This document shows, one piece after another, positions 1 to 9,186 of a stretch of DNA of 64,000 nt. The notes under the pieces were generated by a model. That model saw only the letters and a program-made list of their open reading frames with translations, ran no database searches and had not been told where the DNA came from. Origin of the DNA: Enterobacter asburiae (GTDB lineage Bacteria; Pseudomonadota; Gammaproteobacteria; Enterobacterales; Enterobacteriaceae). Within the stretch, counting starts at the first letter, position 1. Each line of letters begins with the position of its first letter. The DNA lies in the NCBI RefSeq assembly GCF_008080435.1, contig NZ_VRKN01000004.1:62001-126000 (forward strand), given 5' to 3'. The translations under genes and the position numbers were made by a program.

Positions 1-1
1 G

Positions 2-352
2 CTGGAGCAGAACCTTCACCAGCAGCGTATTGCGATTGACCGTAAGCAGCTCAATGATTTCTTCCAGCTTGATGATGAATTCCACCAGAAACTGGCGCAG
101 ATTGCCGATTGTCAGCTGGCCTGGGACACCATCGAGAACATCAAAGCCACCATTGACCGCGTGCGCTATATGAGCCTCGATCACGTCTCTCCACCGGAAA
201 TGTTGCTCCGTCAGCATCATGATATTTTCAGCGCGCTTGAAAAACGCGATGCGGACGGTGTGGAAAAAGCGATGACGCTGCATCTGCAGGAAATCAGCGA
301 ATCCGTGCAGCTGATTCGTCAGGAAAATAGCGAGTGGTTTAGCGAAGAGTAA
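2..352 (+). CDS. rspR: RspR (YdfH) GntR/FadR-family repressor, C-terminal part
   Basis: The window opens inside this gene, and the frame from base 2 to the TAA at 350-352 gives the last 116 residues. They form the all-helical FCD ligand-binding domain of FadR-type GntR regulators: Asp-x3-His (DDEFH), a QHHDIF segment and a late LHLQE segment supply the usual metal-binding Asp/His residues. The N-terminal winged helix lies outside the window. The E. coli homologue represses the rspAB operon. Here ydfZ, ydfI, ydfJ, rspB and rspA follow in the same order as in E. coli, without an intervening prophage. The family call rests on sequence; the name rests on synteny. Confidence 0.85.
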   Translation: MEQNLHQQRIAIDRKQLNDFFQLDDEFHQKLAQIADCQLAWDTIENIKATIDRVRYMSLDHVSPPEMLLRQHHDIFSALEKRDADGVEKAMTLHLQEISESVQLIRQENSEWFSEE

Positions 353-357
353 TATTA

Positions 358-381
358 CGCCGCCCCCTTTCGGGTGCGGCG
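358..381. terminator. GC-rich hairpin between rspR and the usp gene
   Basis: CGCCGC at 358-363 pairs with GCGGCG at 376-381 around a C-run/G-run interior. It lies between two convergent genes, 6 bases after the rspR stop. There is no clear U tract, so a shared weak terminator is only likely. Confidence 0.5.
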
Positions 382-387
382 ACCTGA

Positions 388-819
388 TTAGCGAACGACT
401 AACACCGGGATCGTGGCGTAGCGCAGAATAGATTCCGCATTTGAACCCAGCAGATGGGTGGTGATGCTCGGATTTTTCGACCCGATGACAATCGCATCAT
501 ATTCCCCTTCCTTGCTCAGCTTGATAATTTCATCCCGGACGTTGCCAAAACGAACCATGCTGTGAATATTCTCAGGGGCGATATCGAACAGTCTTTTTAA
601 CTCATTCATTTTCTTCCCGGATTCTGCGGTCATATACTCTTCAAACTTTTTAATATCGGCGTTGAACCCGCGCAGCAGAGACCGGCTGCTGGCTGGCAGA
701 ATGTTGACCAGGGTAATCGACGCGCCCTCAGCCTTCGCCAGGTTTGCCGCGTGGCGAACCGCTTTGTCGCTCAAATCCATTTCAAACACGTCTACAGGCA
801 TCAAAATGCTCTTATACAT
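388..819 (-). CDS. UspG-like universal stress protein
   Basis: A 143-residue single-domain Usp protein. The opening MYKSILMPVDVFEMDLSDKA closely resembles UspG. The C-terminal IGSKNPSITTHLLGSNAESI stretch is the nucleotide-binding loop region seen in ATP-binding UspF/UspG types. Members are small cytosolic stress proteins induced by starvation or stress; the exact role is unclear. It is convergent with rspR and divergent from ydfZ. The shared 285-bp upstream region holds an FNR-type site, so oxygen control of both directions is possible. This gene is not between rspR and ydfZ in E. coli as I recall it, so it is probably a lineage-specific paralogue. Confidence 0.85.
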   Translation of the reverse strand: MYKSILMPVDVFEMDLSDKAVRHAANLAKAEGASITLVNILPASSRSLLRGFNADIKKFEEYMTAESGKKMNELKRLFDIAPENIHSMVRFGNVRDEIIKLSKEGEYDAIVIGSKNPSITTHLLGSNAESILRYATIPVLVVR

Positions 820-997
820 AAGCCTGACTCCTTATTCCGATGAAGGTTATTTCCTGCACCCAGAATGACATCAGAAATATAAACCAACCCTCAACGGTTC
901 CCTGTCGAAACTATCAATTAATGAAAATAACGGTCTGCTTTGTAAATTGCTGTCGTGTACCGTCAGCATCCGATGAAATAAAGAAAAAAGTGTGAGT

Positions 998-1011
998 TTG
1001 ATCAAAAACAA
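998..1011 (+). promoter_or_regulatory. FNR-type binding site upstream of ydfZ
   Basis: TTGATCAAAAACAA matches the FNR consensus TTGAT-N4-ATCAA at nine of ten positions. It lies about 94 bp before the ydfZ start. E. coli ydfZ is known as a strongly FNR-activated gene, which makes the site credible. It could also act on the divergent usp gene. Confidence 0.65.
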
Positions 1012-1104
1012 AAACATGAAACGCGGACAGGCGTATTTATATGCCCCGTGAACGGCAAACCTGAAATAGCGCCGTAACGAACAGGTTAGAGAGGAGAAAA
1101 TACC

Positions 1105-1308
1105 ATGATGACATACGACCGTAACCGCAATGCAATCACCACCGGCAGCCGCGTCATGATTAGCGGCACAGGTAAAACTGGCGTGATTAAAGCGATCCAC
1201 AGCGACGGGCTGGATGCCGCGCAGGTGCGCCGCAGCAAAACGGTTGAAGTGGAAGGATGCGAAGGTAAGTTCGAGCCGATTGAGCTGATTCGCCTGGGGA
1301 TGCACTAA
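1105..1308 (+). CDS. ydfZ: YdfZ putative selenium-binding protein
   Basis: A 67-residue protein, the same length as E. coli YdfZ and near-identical at both ends ([16 protein letters not shown] and [10 protein letters not shown]). A single Cys sits in VEGCEG, near the middle. The E. coli protein was reported to carry selenium under anaerobic conditions; no enzymatic role is established. A GGAG ribosome-binding site precedes the start (ATGATG, so the second ATG is also possible). A good FNR site lies upstream and a symmetric hairpin follows the stop. Confidence 0.9.
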   Translation: MMTYDRNRNAITTGSRVMISGTGKTGVIKAIHSDGLDAAQVRRSKTVEVEGCEGKFEPIELIRLGMH

Positions 1309-1320
1309 GTTGTGCGCAGA

Positions 1321-1344
1321 CATGCCGCCGCACACGGCGGCATG
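1321..1344. terminator. Perfect hairpin between ydfZ and ydfI
   Basis: CATGCCGCCG (1321-1330) and CGGCGGCATG (1335-1344) form a 10-bp perfect stem around CACA. It sits between the converging ydfZ and ydfI stops and lacks a long T run on either strand. Confidence 0.55.
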
Positions 1345-1351
1345 TGCTGAA

Positions 1352-2815
1352 TTACCGTTGAGACGCGTACTGCGCCACGGTCGCTTTCGCGCCCTTTTGC
1401 AGCAACGACTGGTACGCGGTCATCACTGCAGCAACAAAGCGCGGTTCATGCGGTAACTCTTTACCAAAGATGGCCTCAATGTCGAGCAGCGCGTTAACCC
1501 GGCTTTCCCCTTCCGCACTTCCCTTCACCGCCGCCTGAATCACCGCCAGCTGCGGATCGCTCACGTCAATGGCGTTACCCTGCTCATCCACGCCGCCGAC
1601 ATAGCGCATCCACCCAGCCACACCCAGCGCCAGCAGCGGGAAAGGCGTCTGGTGCACCAGGTGCCAGCGCACGGAGTCCAGCATACGCTGCGGGAGCTTC
1701 TGGCTGCCGTCCATCGCAATTTGCCATGTCCGATGGCGCAGGGCCGGATTGCTGTAGCGGGCAATCAGGAGATCGGCATAGCGGCCTAAATCAACGCCTT
1801 TCACTTTCAGCGTGGGTGCCTGCTCGTTAAGCATCAATGCGTGCGCAGCGAGGCGGTAGTTCTCATCTTCCATACAGTCGTTGATATGCTGGTAACCGGC
1901 AAGATAGCCCAGATACGCCAGGAATGAGTGGCTGCCGTTGAGCATGCGCAGCTTCATCTCTTCAAACGGGATCACGTCTGACACCAGCTCAGCTCCAGCC
2001 TTTTCCCACTCGGGACGCCCAGCCACAAAGTTATCTTCGATCACCCACTGGCGGAACGGTTCACAGGCTACTGCCGCCGGGTCACGCACGCCGGTCAGTT
2101 GTTCGATTTTATCCAGCGTGTCGGGAGTGACTGCCGGCACAATGCGATCCACCATGGTTGACGGGAAGGTGACGTGGGCGTCGATCCAGTCCGCCAGCTC
2201 ACCGTCTACCGCACGGGCGTAAGCACAGGTCACATTGCGCATCACGTGGCCGTTCTCCGGCATGTTGTCGCAGGACATCACGCTAAACGCAGGCAGACCC
2301 GCCGCTTTGCGACGCGCCAGCGCTTCCACCACCACACCCGGCGCAGATTTCGGCTGGTGCGGGTTTTGCAGGTCGGCGACGATAAACGGGTGATCGAGCA
2401 TCAGCTGTCCGGTCGCCGGGGAATGGCAGTACCCTTTCTCGGTGATGGTCAGCGAAACGATCGCCACCTGCGGTTCACACATCGCCGCAAGCACGGTCTC
2501 CAGCCCGTCAACCTGCGCATGGAGGGCCTTTTTGACCACGCCAACCACGCGGGATGTCCATGCATCGGCAGACATTTCCGCCACGGTATAGAGATTATCC
2601 TGCGCGTTCAGATCGGCAATCTGCTGCTCGCCGCCAATCAGGTTAACCTCACAGTAGCCCCAGTCGCTGCCGTGCTCAGCAGCGAGAATGTCGGCATACA
2701 CCGCCTGATGCGCGCGGTGAAATGCGCCAAACCCTAAATGAACAATGCGTGCTTTAAGGCTGTCGCGATCGTACTGAGGCAACGTCGCGTTGGCCTGTAA
2801 TAAGGTGTTTTCCAT
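1352..2815 (-). CDS. ydfI: YdfI, mannitol dehydrogenase-family oxidoreductase
   Basis: A 487-residue polyol/sugar-acid dehydrogenase of the fructuronate reductase/mannitol dehydrogenase family. The NAD-binding start GFGAFHRAH is at residues 28-36. The catalytic signature K288-x4-N293-x2-H296 lies in [10 protein letters not shown]. The family interconverts ketoses or keto-sugar acids with polyols or aldonates using NAD(H). Together with the dehydratase RspA and dehydrogenase RspB it suggests a sugar-acid breakdown route; the substrate cannot be read from sequence. A 220-bp gap separates it from ydfJ, so it probably has its own promoter. Confidence 0.9.
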   Translation of the reverse strand: MENTLLQANATLPQYDRDSLKARIVHLGFGAFHRAHQAVYADILAAEHGSDWGYCEVNLIGGEQQIADLNAQDNLYTVAEMSADAWTSRVVGVVKKALHAQVDGLETVLAAMCEPQVAIVSLTITEKGYCHSPATGQLMLDHPFIVADLQNPHQPKSAPGVVVEALARRKAAGLPAFSVMSCDNMPENGHVMRNVTCAYARAVDGELADWIDAHVTFPSTMVDRIVPAVTPDTLDKIEQLTGVRDPAAVACEPFRQWVIEDNFVAGRPEWEKAGAELVSDVIPFEEMKLRMLNGSHSFLAYLGYLAGYQHINDCMEDENYRLAAHALMLNEQAPTLKVKGVDLGRYADLLIARYSNPALRHRTWQIAMDGSQKLPQRMLDSVRWHLVHQTPFPLLALGVAGWMRYVGGVDEQGNAIDVSDPQLAVIQAAVKGSAEGESRVNALLDIEAIFGKELPHEPRFVAAVMTAYQSLLQKGAKATVAQYASQR

Positions 2816-3035
2816 GATTAAGACTCGTTAATTAGAAAGCTGTGGATCGCTGCCGCTCCTTGTGAAGCGGCAGCGCCTGCTGACTACACCAACTAGAATG
2901 GCAGTTGGGGTAAAAAAATAACTGCCATCAACCATACTGATACTGCCGTTGGAGTTTTTGATTTATGTTAACTTTTGCTCATGTGGTGTGACATAAACAT
3001 AAAGTTGTGTGATAAGTCACTAAAGCTATAAACCA

Positions 3036-4403
3036 CTAGCGTCGTGAAGAGACCGCGCCGTAACCCACACGCTCTTCTGGCGCGGACTCCGCTGCGTCTT
3101 GCGCCGCGCTCAAATCACGGTCGCGCACTTCCGGCATCAAAATCGCCGAGACCAGCCCAATCACGGAATAGGCCACCAGCATGGCAACAATCGGCCACCA
3201 GGAGCCGGTCATATTGCAGAAGATTCCCGCCAGTACCGGACCAAAGCCCACCGCCACCAGACCGCCCGCCTCTTTGGAGATAGCCATACGGGTAAAGCGA
3301 TTTCGCGAGCCAAACATCTCCGCCATGGTGATATTTTCCAGCGCAAACAGCCCCAGCACGGCGAAGTTATGGATAACGATGATAGAAAGCATGATTGTCC
3401 CCGGCGCATAGCTCTTATCGACGATGATCGACAGCATCGGGTACGCGAGAAGAATGGCGGAGATATTGAGGATAATGTACGGCAGACGGCGTCCCACTTT
3501 ATCGGAAAGCCAGCCCAGCAGCGGAATAGAGATAAACCCAAGAATGGAGCTGATCATCAGCGCATCGGTAGGGATGGCTTTATCGAACAGCAGCGTCTGG
3601 ACCAGATAACCGGCAAGGAACGTCTGGATCAGACCCGAGTTGCCCGCCTGACCGAAACGCAGGCCGGTCGCCAGCCAGAAGGATTTACTTTTCACCATTG
3701 AACCCAGCGATGTGTCCGGCTGCACGGCTTGTGCATCGTTCACTTTCTCAAAGACCGGGCTCTCTTTCAGGTTCATACGCAGCCAGATGGCAAAGATCAT
3801 CACCACGACGCTGGCAAGGAACGGCACGCGCCAGCCCCAGGCAATCAGCTCTTCACGGTCGAGGGCAAAGAACATCACCGCCCAGATCGCCGTTGCGCTC
3901 AGCGTCCCGCAGTTAGTGCCCATCGCCACCAGCGAGGAGATGATGCCGCGTTTTCCTTTCGGCGCGTACTCCGCCAGCATGGTCCCGGCCCCGGAGATCT
4001 CAGCCCCGGCCCCCAGCCCCTGAATGATACGCAGCGTCACCAGCAGAACCGGGGCAAAAATACCGATCTGCGCATAGGTTGGCAGGACACCAATCAGCGT
4101 GGTGCAGATCCCCATCATGGTAATGGTGATAAACAGCACCTTCTTACGACCAATGCTGTCGCCCATTCGTCCGAAGATAAAGGCACCAACAATGCGTGCG
4201 ATATAGCCTGCGCCGTAAGTCCCCATCGCGAGGATCAGCGCCATCGCGGCGGACTGTTCCGGGAAAAAGATCTCATGGAAGACCAGGGCGGCCCCCAGCG
4301 AGTAAAGCTGAAAGTCCATAAACTCCAGGGCAGTGCCCAGCCAGCCGGATACAGCGGCTTTCACCAGATCGGAGGTGGTTCTTTGAGGTTGTGCTTGCGT
4401 CAT
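3036..4403 (-). CDS. ydfJ: YdfJ, MFS metabolite:H+ symporter
   Basis: A 455-residue, 12-helix MFS protein of the sugar/metabolite:H+ symporter type (ShiA/ProP-like). Loop motifs include GRMGDSIGRKK after helix 2 and LSDKVGRRLPY in the second half. The chosen start is MTQAQPQRT; upstream in-frame codons lack family similarity. It follows rspB by about 73 bp on the same strand and probably shares its transcript, importing the acid handled by RspA/RspB/YdfI. In E. coli K-12 the gene is interrupted by the Qin prophage, as I recall; here it is continuous and directly adjacent to rspB, so this looks like the ancestral arrangement. Confidence 0.88.
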   Translation of the reverse strand: MTQAQPQRTTSDLVKAAVSGWLGTALEFMDFQLYSLGAALVFHEIFFPEQSAAMALILAMGTYGAGYIARIVGAFIFGRMGDSIGRKKVLFITITMMGICTTLIGVLPTYAQIGIFAPVLLVTLRIIQGLGAGAEISGAGTMLAEYAPKGKRGIISSLVAMGTNCGTLSATAIWAVMFFALDREELIAWGWRVPFLASVVVMIFAIWLRMNLKESPVFEKVNDAQAVQPDTSLGSMVKSKSFWLATGLRFGQAGNSGLIQTFLAGYLVQTLLFDKAIPTDALMISSILGFISIPLLGWLSDKVGRRLPYIILNISAILLAYPMLSIIVDKSYAPGTIMLSIIVIHNFAVLGLFALENITMAEMFGSRNRFTRMAISKEAGGLVAVGFGPVLAGIFCNMTGSWWPIVAMLVAYSVIGLVSAILMPEVRDRDLSAAQDAAESAPEERVGYGAVSSRR

Positions 4404-4476
4404 AATGGCTATCTCTGAAAGGTAAGATGCGTACCACATAGAGCCTGTCTGCGCAGGCTCTTAACCGCGTAAATTA

Positions 4477-5496
4477 TTATTGGCCGAACGTGAGCAAGAC
4501 TTTGCAGCACTGCCGCTGGTCTTTCTCAAACAGTTCAATGGCGTCTGTAACGTGGTGATAGTCAAAGGTATGGGTGATCAGTTTTTCCGGGTCGATCAGC
4601 CCTTTTTTCAACCAGTCGATAACGACCGGGAATTTGTTGGCATTGAGGCGTGAGGAGAAGATCGCCAGCTCTTTGCCGGTGATGCCCTGCTGAACAATCT
4701 GGCTCGGCTCGCTGGAGAAGCCCATCAGCACGATGCGCGCCGCCGGAGAGGCCAGGGCTATCGCTTCCTGCAAAATCGCCGGATGACAGGCGGCATCAAT
4801 GATTAACGTCGGTTTGATGCCCTTTTCGTCCAGCGCGGCTTGCAACGACTGCTCGCCGTTATTCAACACCCAGTCCGCGCCGCTGCGCTGGGCCATTTTC
4901 AGGCGTTCATCGATGCGGTCAACCACGATAACCTGCTTCACCTTATAAACGCCTTTCAGCGCCTGTACGGTGACCAGCCCCATCGGGCCAGCGCCGTAAA
5001 TCAGCGCAACGTCCTGCCCGGTGGGATTGGCCTGCCCCGTCACGTTGGCGGCGATGGTGAAGGGCTCAACCATGACGGCGTGTTGATCAGGAATGTCATC
5101 CGGGATAGGCCAGGCATTTTTAGCGGGCACTGCCGCATATTCGCTGAATCCCCCGTCGCGGTGTACGCCCAGCACCACCAGCGAGGTGCAGACGTTCGGT
5201 TTTCCGACGGAACACGGGTAGCAGTGTCCGCAGCTGATCACCGGATCAACCGAGACGTGCTGGCCCAGACGGGCGCTGTCGACACCCTCGCCCACGGCAT
5301 CAATCACGCCAAAGAACTCGTGGCCGATCACGCGTGGATACTTCGCAAACGGATTATGGCCGCGATAGATGTGGCTGTCCGAACCGCAGATCCCCGCCAG
5401 CGTGACTTTGACGCGGACTTCACCTGCGCCTGGCTCCGGGCGTGGCCGCTCTTCAATCACCAGGTCGTTCGGCTGTTGAATCACTACGCTTTTCAT
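4477..5496 (-). CDS. rspB: RspB, zinc-dependent alcohol/polyol dehydrogenase
   Basis: A 339-residue medium-chain dehydrogenase. Catalytic zinc ligands are C37 (GICGSD) and H59-E60 (VIGHEFFG). The structural-zinc cluster is CGHCYPCSVGKPNVC, and the NAD-binding GAGPMG motif follows. The start is placed at MKSVVIQQ, matching the E. coli N-terminus, rather than nine codons upstream. It begins 14 bp after rspA. In E. coli rspAB overexpression lowers homoserine-lactone/RpoS signalling, but the chemistry is probably sugar-acid or polyol oxidation. Confidence 0.92.
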   Translation of the reverse strand: MKSVVIQQPNDLVIEERPRPEPGAGEVRVKVTLAGICGSDSHIYRGHNPFAKYPRVIGHEFFGVIDAVGEGVDSARLGQHVSVDPVISCGHCYPCSVGKPNVCTSLVVLGVHRDGGFSEYAAVPAKNAWPIPDDIPDQHAVMVEPFTIAANVTGQANPTGQDVALIYGAGPMGLVTVQALKGVYKVKQVIVVDRIDERLKMAQRSGADWVLNNGEQSLQAALDEKGIKPTLIIDAACHPAILQEAIALASPAARIVLMGFSSEPSQIVQQGITGKELAIFSSRLNANKFPVVIDWLKKGLIDPEKLITHTFDYHHVTDAIELFEKDQRQCCKVLLTFGQ

Positions 5497-5510
5497 CGTT
5501 CGCTCCTCGT

Positions 5511-6725
5511 TTACCAGTTCCACAGCGTGCCGTCTTCAAGACGGGCCACCGGCAGATAGGCCGGATCGTAGGGGTATTTCGCCGCCAGTTTTTCATCAAA
5601 CTCAATACCCAGCCCCGGCTTGTCGCCCGGATGCATATAGCCGTTATCAAAGCGCCAGCTGTGCGGGAAGACTTCCAGCATCTGTTCGGAATAGCCCATA
5701 TATTCCTGGACGCCAAAGTTTGGCACCCACAGGTCGAAATGCAGCGCGGCGGCGTGGCAGACAGGCGAGAGATCCGACGGGCCGTGCGAGCCGGTGCGCA
5801 CCTGGTAGAGCGAGGCGAAGTCCGCGATGCGACGCATCCCGGTGATCCCGCCCGCGTGGGTAATGGTGGTGCGAATATAGTCGATGAGCTGCTCTTCAAT
5901 GAGCTGCTTGCAGTCCCAGATACTGTTAAACACTTCCCCCACCGCAATTGGCGTCACGGTGTGCTGGCGGATCAGGCGGAAGCAGGCCTGGTTTTCCGCA
6001 GGCGTCGGGTCTTCCATCCAGAACATGCGGAATTCTTCGATGCTCTTGCCGAAACGCGCCGCTTCAATCGGCGTCAGGCGATGGTGCATGTCGTGCAGGA
6101 GATGTTCATTGAAGCCGAATTGACTGCGCACCGCGTCGAACAGCTTCGGTGTGAAATCGAGGTATTTTTCGGTGGACCACAGTTGCTCTTCCGGCCAGTC
6201 GCCTTTGGTCGCAGGCTCGTAGGCCAACCCCTTCCCTTTGGCCATGCCGTAGGTGGTTTTCATGCCCGGCACGCCGCACTGGACGCGGATCGCTTTAAAG
6301 CCCATCTCTTTATGACGGGCGTAATCTTCCAGTACGTCGTCAATCGTATGACCGGTGGTGTGGCAGTAGACCATCACGCCTTCACGGGATGCGCCGCCGA
6401 GCAACTGGTAGAGCGGCATGTTGGCCGCTTTGGCTTTGATGTCCCACAGCGCCATGTCCACGGCGGAGATGGCCGACATGGTGACCGGGCCGCGACGCCA
6501 GTAGGCGCCTTTATAGAAGAACTGCCAGATATCTTCGATGCGGTGCGCATCGCGGCCAATCAGCTGGGGGCAGAGGTGATCCTTAAGGTACGAGGCCACG
6601 GAGAGCTCGCGTCCGTTCAGCGTAGCATCACCGAGGCCGACAATCCCTTCATCGGTGGTGATTTTAAGCGTGACAAAGTTCCGCCCCGGGCAGGTAACAA
6701 ACACGTCAGCCGCGACAATCTTCAT
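5511..6725 (-). CDS. rspA: RspA, D-mannonate dehydratase-family enzyme
   Basis: A 404-residue enolase-superfamily protein, the length of E. coli RspA. The N-terminal capping domain begins [20 protein letters not shown]. The barrel carries the acidic metal ligands in the [10 protein letters not shown] and VGEVFNS strands, and a conserved HGPSDLSP segment follows. The family dehydrates D-mannonate or D-gluconate to 2-keto-3-deoxygluconate; several RspA-like members do so slowly. It is first in the rspA-rspB-(ydfJ) operon. An ATAC-N2-GTAT half-site pair lies about 60 bp upstream and is a candidate RspR operator. Confidence 0.92.
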   Translation of the reverse strand: MKIVAADVFVTCPGRNFVTLKITTDEGIVGLGDATLNGRELSVASYLKDHLCPQLIGRDAHRIEDIWQFFYKGAYWRRGPVTMSAISAVDMALWDIKAKAANMPLYQLLGGASREGVMVYCHTTGHTIDDVLEDYARHKEMGFKAIRVQCGVPGMKTTYGMAKGKGLAYEPATKGDWPEEQLWSTEKYLDFTPKLFDAVRSQFGFNEHLLHDMHHRLTPIEAARFGKSIEEFRMFWMEDPTPAENQACFRLIRQHTVTPIAVGEVFNSIWDCKQLIEEQLIDYIRTTITHAGGITGMRRIADFASLYQVRTGSHGPSDLSPVCHAAALHFDLWVPNFGVQEYMGYSEQMLEVFPHSWRFDNGYMHPGDKPGLGIEFDEKLAAKYPYDPAYLPVARLEDGTLWNW

Positions 6726-6785
6726 AATTCCTTTCCTTACATCGTTCGTTGTGATGCGGGAAATTTACTCACCAACCCTACTACC

Positions 6786-6795
6786 ATACAAGTAT
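6786..6795. promoter_or_regulatory. Candidate RspR operator upstream of rspA
   Basis: ATACAAGTAT is an inverted ATAC/GTAT pair with a 2-bp centre, the size typical of FadR-subfamily GntR operators. It lies 61-70 bp upstream of the rspA start. The real RspR site is not known to me, so this is position plus symmetry only. Confidence 0.35.
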
Positions 6796-6836
6796 AATGA
6801 TCATAAAATCAGCTAACGATCACAAAAACTGGGGGC

Positions 6837-7163
6837 TCAGGCGCGTCCCCATCCCGCCACAATAATCAGCATACCGCACAGGGCGATCAGCGCGCCGGCC
6901 CAGTCGTACGCGCTGAGTTTGACGCCATCCACCACGCGTAACCACAGCAGCGCAGTACAGACATAGACACCACCGTAAGCCGCGTAGACGCGGCCGCTGG
7001 CAGCCGGATGCAGCGTTAACAACCAGACAAACAGAGCCAGTGCGACGCTTGCCGGGATGAGCAGCAATACGGTTCCCCCCTTCTTCAGCCAGAGCCAGGG
7101 CAGGAAGCAGCCGATGATTTCGCATAGCGCGGTGGCAAAAAAAAGCAGCGTCGTTTTAAGCAT
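6837..7163 (-). CDS. ynfA: YnfA, small inner-membrane protein (UPF0060)
   Basis: A 108-residue, four-helix membrane protein of the same length as E. coli YnfA. It shares the fold of small multidrug resistance transporters. The motifs [20 protein letters not shown] and [12 protein letters not shown] are characteristic; the second gives the conserved helix-3 Gly/Tyr face. Some members have been linked to export of toxic cations, but the substrate here is unproven. It is monocistronic, divergent from ynfB and convergent in orientation with the rsp genes. Confidence 0.92.
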   Translation of the reverse strand: MLKTTLLFFATALCEIIGCFLPWLWLKKGGTVLLLIPASVALALFVWLLTLHPAASGRVYAAYGGVYVCTALLWLRVVDGVKLSAYDWAGALIALCGMLIIVAGWGRA

Positions 7164-7315
7164 ATTTCACATCAGGTGAGGATTTATTTAGACATCATAC
7201 CTGATGATGTTCTTTAGTTTTCCATACTTGCACCACGGGTATGCCACCATTTCGCTTTGGTGTAGAATCTGTTCGGGGTAACTTGATTATCTGCACCCAT
7301 TTAAAAGGAAACGCT

Positions 7316-7654
7316 ATGACCACATTAAGCAAACGCCTTTGTCTGACAGCCCTGCTGGCGCTGTCATCGTTCGCCTTTGCCGCCTCTGCGACAGCGGAAA
7401 CCAGCAAACTCATTATTGAGTCTGGTGATAGCGCGCAAAGCCGCCAGAACGCCGCCATGGACAAAGAACAATGGAATGACACCCGTAACCTTCGTCAGAA
7501 GGTCAACAAACGTGCTGAAAAAGAGTGGGACAAAGAAGATGTCGCTTTTGACGCACGCGATAAGTGTCAGCAAAGTGCAAACGTCAATGCCTACTGGGAG
7601 CCTAACACCCTGCGCTGCCTGGATCGCCGCACTGGCCGCACGGTAGCCCCGTAA
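7316..7654 (+). CDS. ynfB: YnfB, UPF0482 periplasmic protein
   Basis: A 112-residue protein starting [18 protein letters not shown], a Sec signal peptide with likely cleavage after ASA-TA (about residue 25-27). The mature part is short and charged ([18 protein letters not shown]) with two Cys residues (DKCQQS and LRCLDR) that could pair in the periplasm. The start follows AAAAGGAA. Its TAA overlaps the speG ATG by one base, so the two genes are translationally coupled as in E. coli. Function unknown. Confidence 0.88.
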   Translation: MTTLSKRLCLTALLALSSFAFAASATAETSKLIIESGDSAQSRQNAAMDKEQWNDTRNLRQKVNKRAEKEWDKEDVAFDARDKCQQSANVNAYWEPNTLRCLDRRTGRTVAP

Positions 7655-8214
7655 TGTCGGCACCCTGCGACATTAAACTCCGTCCGCTGGAGCGTGAAGA
7701 CCTGCGCTTTGTCCACCAGCTCGACAATAACGCCAGCGTGATGCGCTACTGGTTCGAAGAGCCTTACGAGGCCTTTGTTGAGCTGTCCGATCTCTACGAT
7801 AAGCACATTCACGATCAGAGTGAACGTCGTTTTGTGGTGGAGTATGAAGGCGAAAAAGCCGGTCTTGTGGAGCTGGTTGAAATCAACCATGTTCACCGTC
7901 GGGCGGAGTTTCAGATCATCATTTCCCCTGAATATCAGGGAAAAGGCCTTGCCTCACGGGCAGCGAAGCTGGCAATGGATTACGGATTCAACGTTCTGAA
8001 TCTCTACAAGCTCTATCTGATTGTGGACAAAGAGAACGAGAAAGCGATCCATATCTACCGCAAGCTGGGCTTTATGGTGGAAGGCGAGCTGATTCACGAG
8101 TTCTTTATCAACGGTGAATACCGCAATACCATTCGCATGTGTATCTTCCAGCATCAGCACCTGGCAGGACACAAGTCGTCAGGCGCCAGCCTGCTGAAAC
8201 CTACCGCGCAGTGA
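7654..8214 (+). CDS. speG: SpeG, spermidine N1-acetyltransferase
   Basis: A 186-residue GNAT enzyme, nearly identical over its length to E. coli SpeG, which acetylates spermidine and spermine with acetyl-CoA and so detoxifies excess polyamine. Conserved are [18 protein letters not shown] (allosteric polyamine-site region), the acetyl-CoA loop [15 protein letters not shown] and the catalytic-region [20 protein letters not shown]. It is coupled to ynfB by a one-base overlap. The window also contains the MdtJI spermidine exporter, so two polyamine-relief systems lie on this segment. Confidence 0.96.
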   Translation: MSAPCDIKLRPLEREDLRFVHQLDNNASVMRYWFEEPYEAFVELSDLYDKHIHDQSERRFVVEYEGEKAGLVELVEINHVHRRAEFQIIISPEYQGKGLASRAAKLAMDYGFNVLNLYKLYLIVDKENEKAIHIYRKLGFMVEGELIHEFFINGEYRNTIRMCIFQHQHLAGHKSSGASLLKPTAQ

Positions 8215-8247
8215 GAGTGATGACAACTCCCCATTGAGCTCTCTTTC

Positions 8248-8375
8248 TTGCCGGGTGGCGCTGCGCTTACCCGGCCTACATGGTGCAAGAATATCAATAT
8301 GTTGCACGCTTCATTGTAGGCCCGTGCAAGCGTAGCGCCGCCGGGCGAAACGCACAAAATGCACTTTGCTCTCAG
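8248..8375 (+). repeat. 128-bp palindromic element, copy A
   Basis: Left arm TTGCCGGGTGGCGCTGCGCT..., a short A/T-rich centre with GTGCAA and TTGCAC arms, and right arm TGTAGGCCCGTGCAAGCGTA... form a REP-pair (BIME-like) unit. The same structure and length recur at 22195-22322 and, inverted, at 56027-56156. Copy A ends inside the ynfC stop codon, between the convergent speG and ynfC. Confidence 0.8.
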
Positions 8376-9082
8376 TAATATTCAATCGTGTTTTTGATGG
8401 TGTACTTGCGCTCAACGGCAGGTTTGACGCTGTCGTCGGTGATCGTCAGATCGCAGCTCACCGGATTATTGTGTCGATCGTAATCGCAACTCTGCTTCAC
8501 GTTGCCCAGCGGCTTGTCATTCAACATGCTCACTGCCGAGTAATCCATTCTTTTGCGAACATCTTTAGATGGCGTCGACTGGACGGACAGATGCTGATCC
8601 CCGGAGACGGTGGTTTTACCCAGCGGGTAGCCATCCGCATCGTAGCGATATTTCACTTCCATCTCTTTGCCGTGCGCCGCCACCACAAAACCGTTGTCAT
8701 CGGTATCCCACGTCACCCCGGCTGATGGCAGTTCGGCCAGCTGGCATTTCCCCTGCAGCTTCACTTTTCGCTGCTGGGTTTCCGCATCAAGGTAGTAATT
8801 GGCATCCAGCACCAGCGCCACGCCGGTGTTGGCCTCCAGGTCGTGCAGCTCCAGCGTATCGAAACACCCTTCCGCCGACACGGTGCCGGTGACCCGTTTG
8901 GACACTTCCCCCTTTTCGTTGAACAACGTCTGGGTAAAGTCTTTGACCGGGCCGCGCAGAGGATCAAAATCAAATTCGTTCGAAAAACTCGCCATCTCGG
9001 GCGTAAACGACAGCGGCGCGGAGCTGTTGTCGCACCCCACCAGTGTTGCTGCCAGTAGCGTTATCGCTGCGTATTTCTTCAC
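8372..9082 (-). CDS. ynfC: YnfC lipoprotein (UPF0257)
   Basis: A 236-residue protein with a lipoprotein signal: MKKYAAITLLAATLVGCDNS, lipobox LVGC with Cys at about residue 16. Asp at +2 predicts retention in the inner membrane. The mature segment LSFTPEMASFSNEFDFDPLR and the end KYTIKNTIEYY match E. coli YnfC closely. Function is unknown. It is convergent with speG, and repeat copy A forms its 3' end. Confidence 0.92.
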   Translation of the reverse strand: MKKYAAITLLAATLVGCDNSSAPLSFTPEMASFSNEFDFDPLRGPVKDFTQTLFNEKGEVSKRVTGTVSAEGCFDTLELHDLEANTGVALVLDANYYLDAETQQRKVKLQGKCQLAELPSAGVTWDTDDNGFVVAAHGKEMEVKYRYDADGYPLGKTTVSGDQHLSVQSTPSKDVRKRMDYSAVSMLNDKPLGNVKQSCDYDRHNNPVSCDLTITDDSVKPAVERKYTIKNTIEYY

Positions 9083-9186
9083 ATTTATTACCGTACAGGG
9101 AGATTATTCCCAATCATATTAGCAAATACAGTTGTTTACACGAAGCCTGCTAGAATTAATCTACACACAGAGAAAAGGAGCTACAG

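Noticed and set aside
871-1335. 154-codon minus-strand frame opposite ydfZ
   Set aside because: It is the complement of the conserved ydfZ gene and its FNR-controlled promoter.
5442-6797. 451-codon plus-strand frame opposite rspA and rspB
   Set aside because: It is antisense to two well-conserved genes and its Arg/His/Gly-rich product matches no family; it is a by-product of their codon use.
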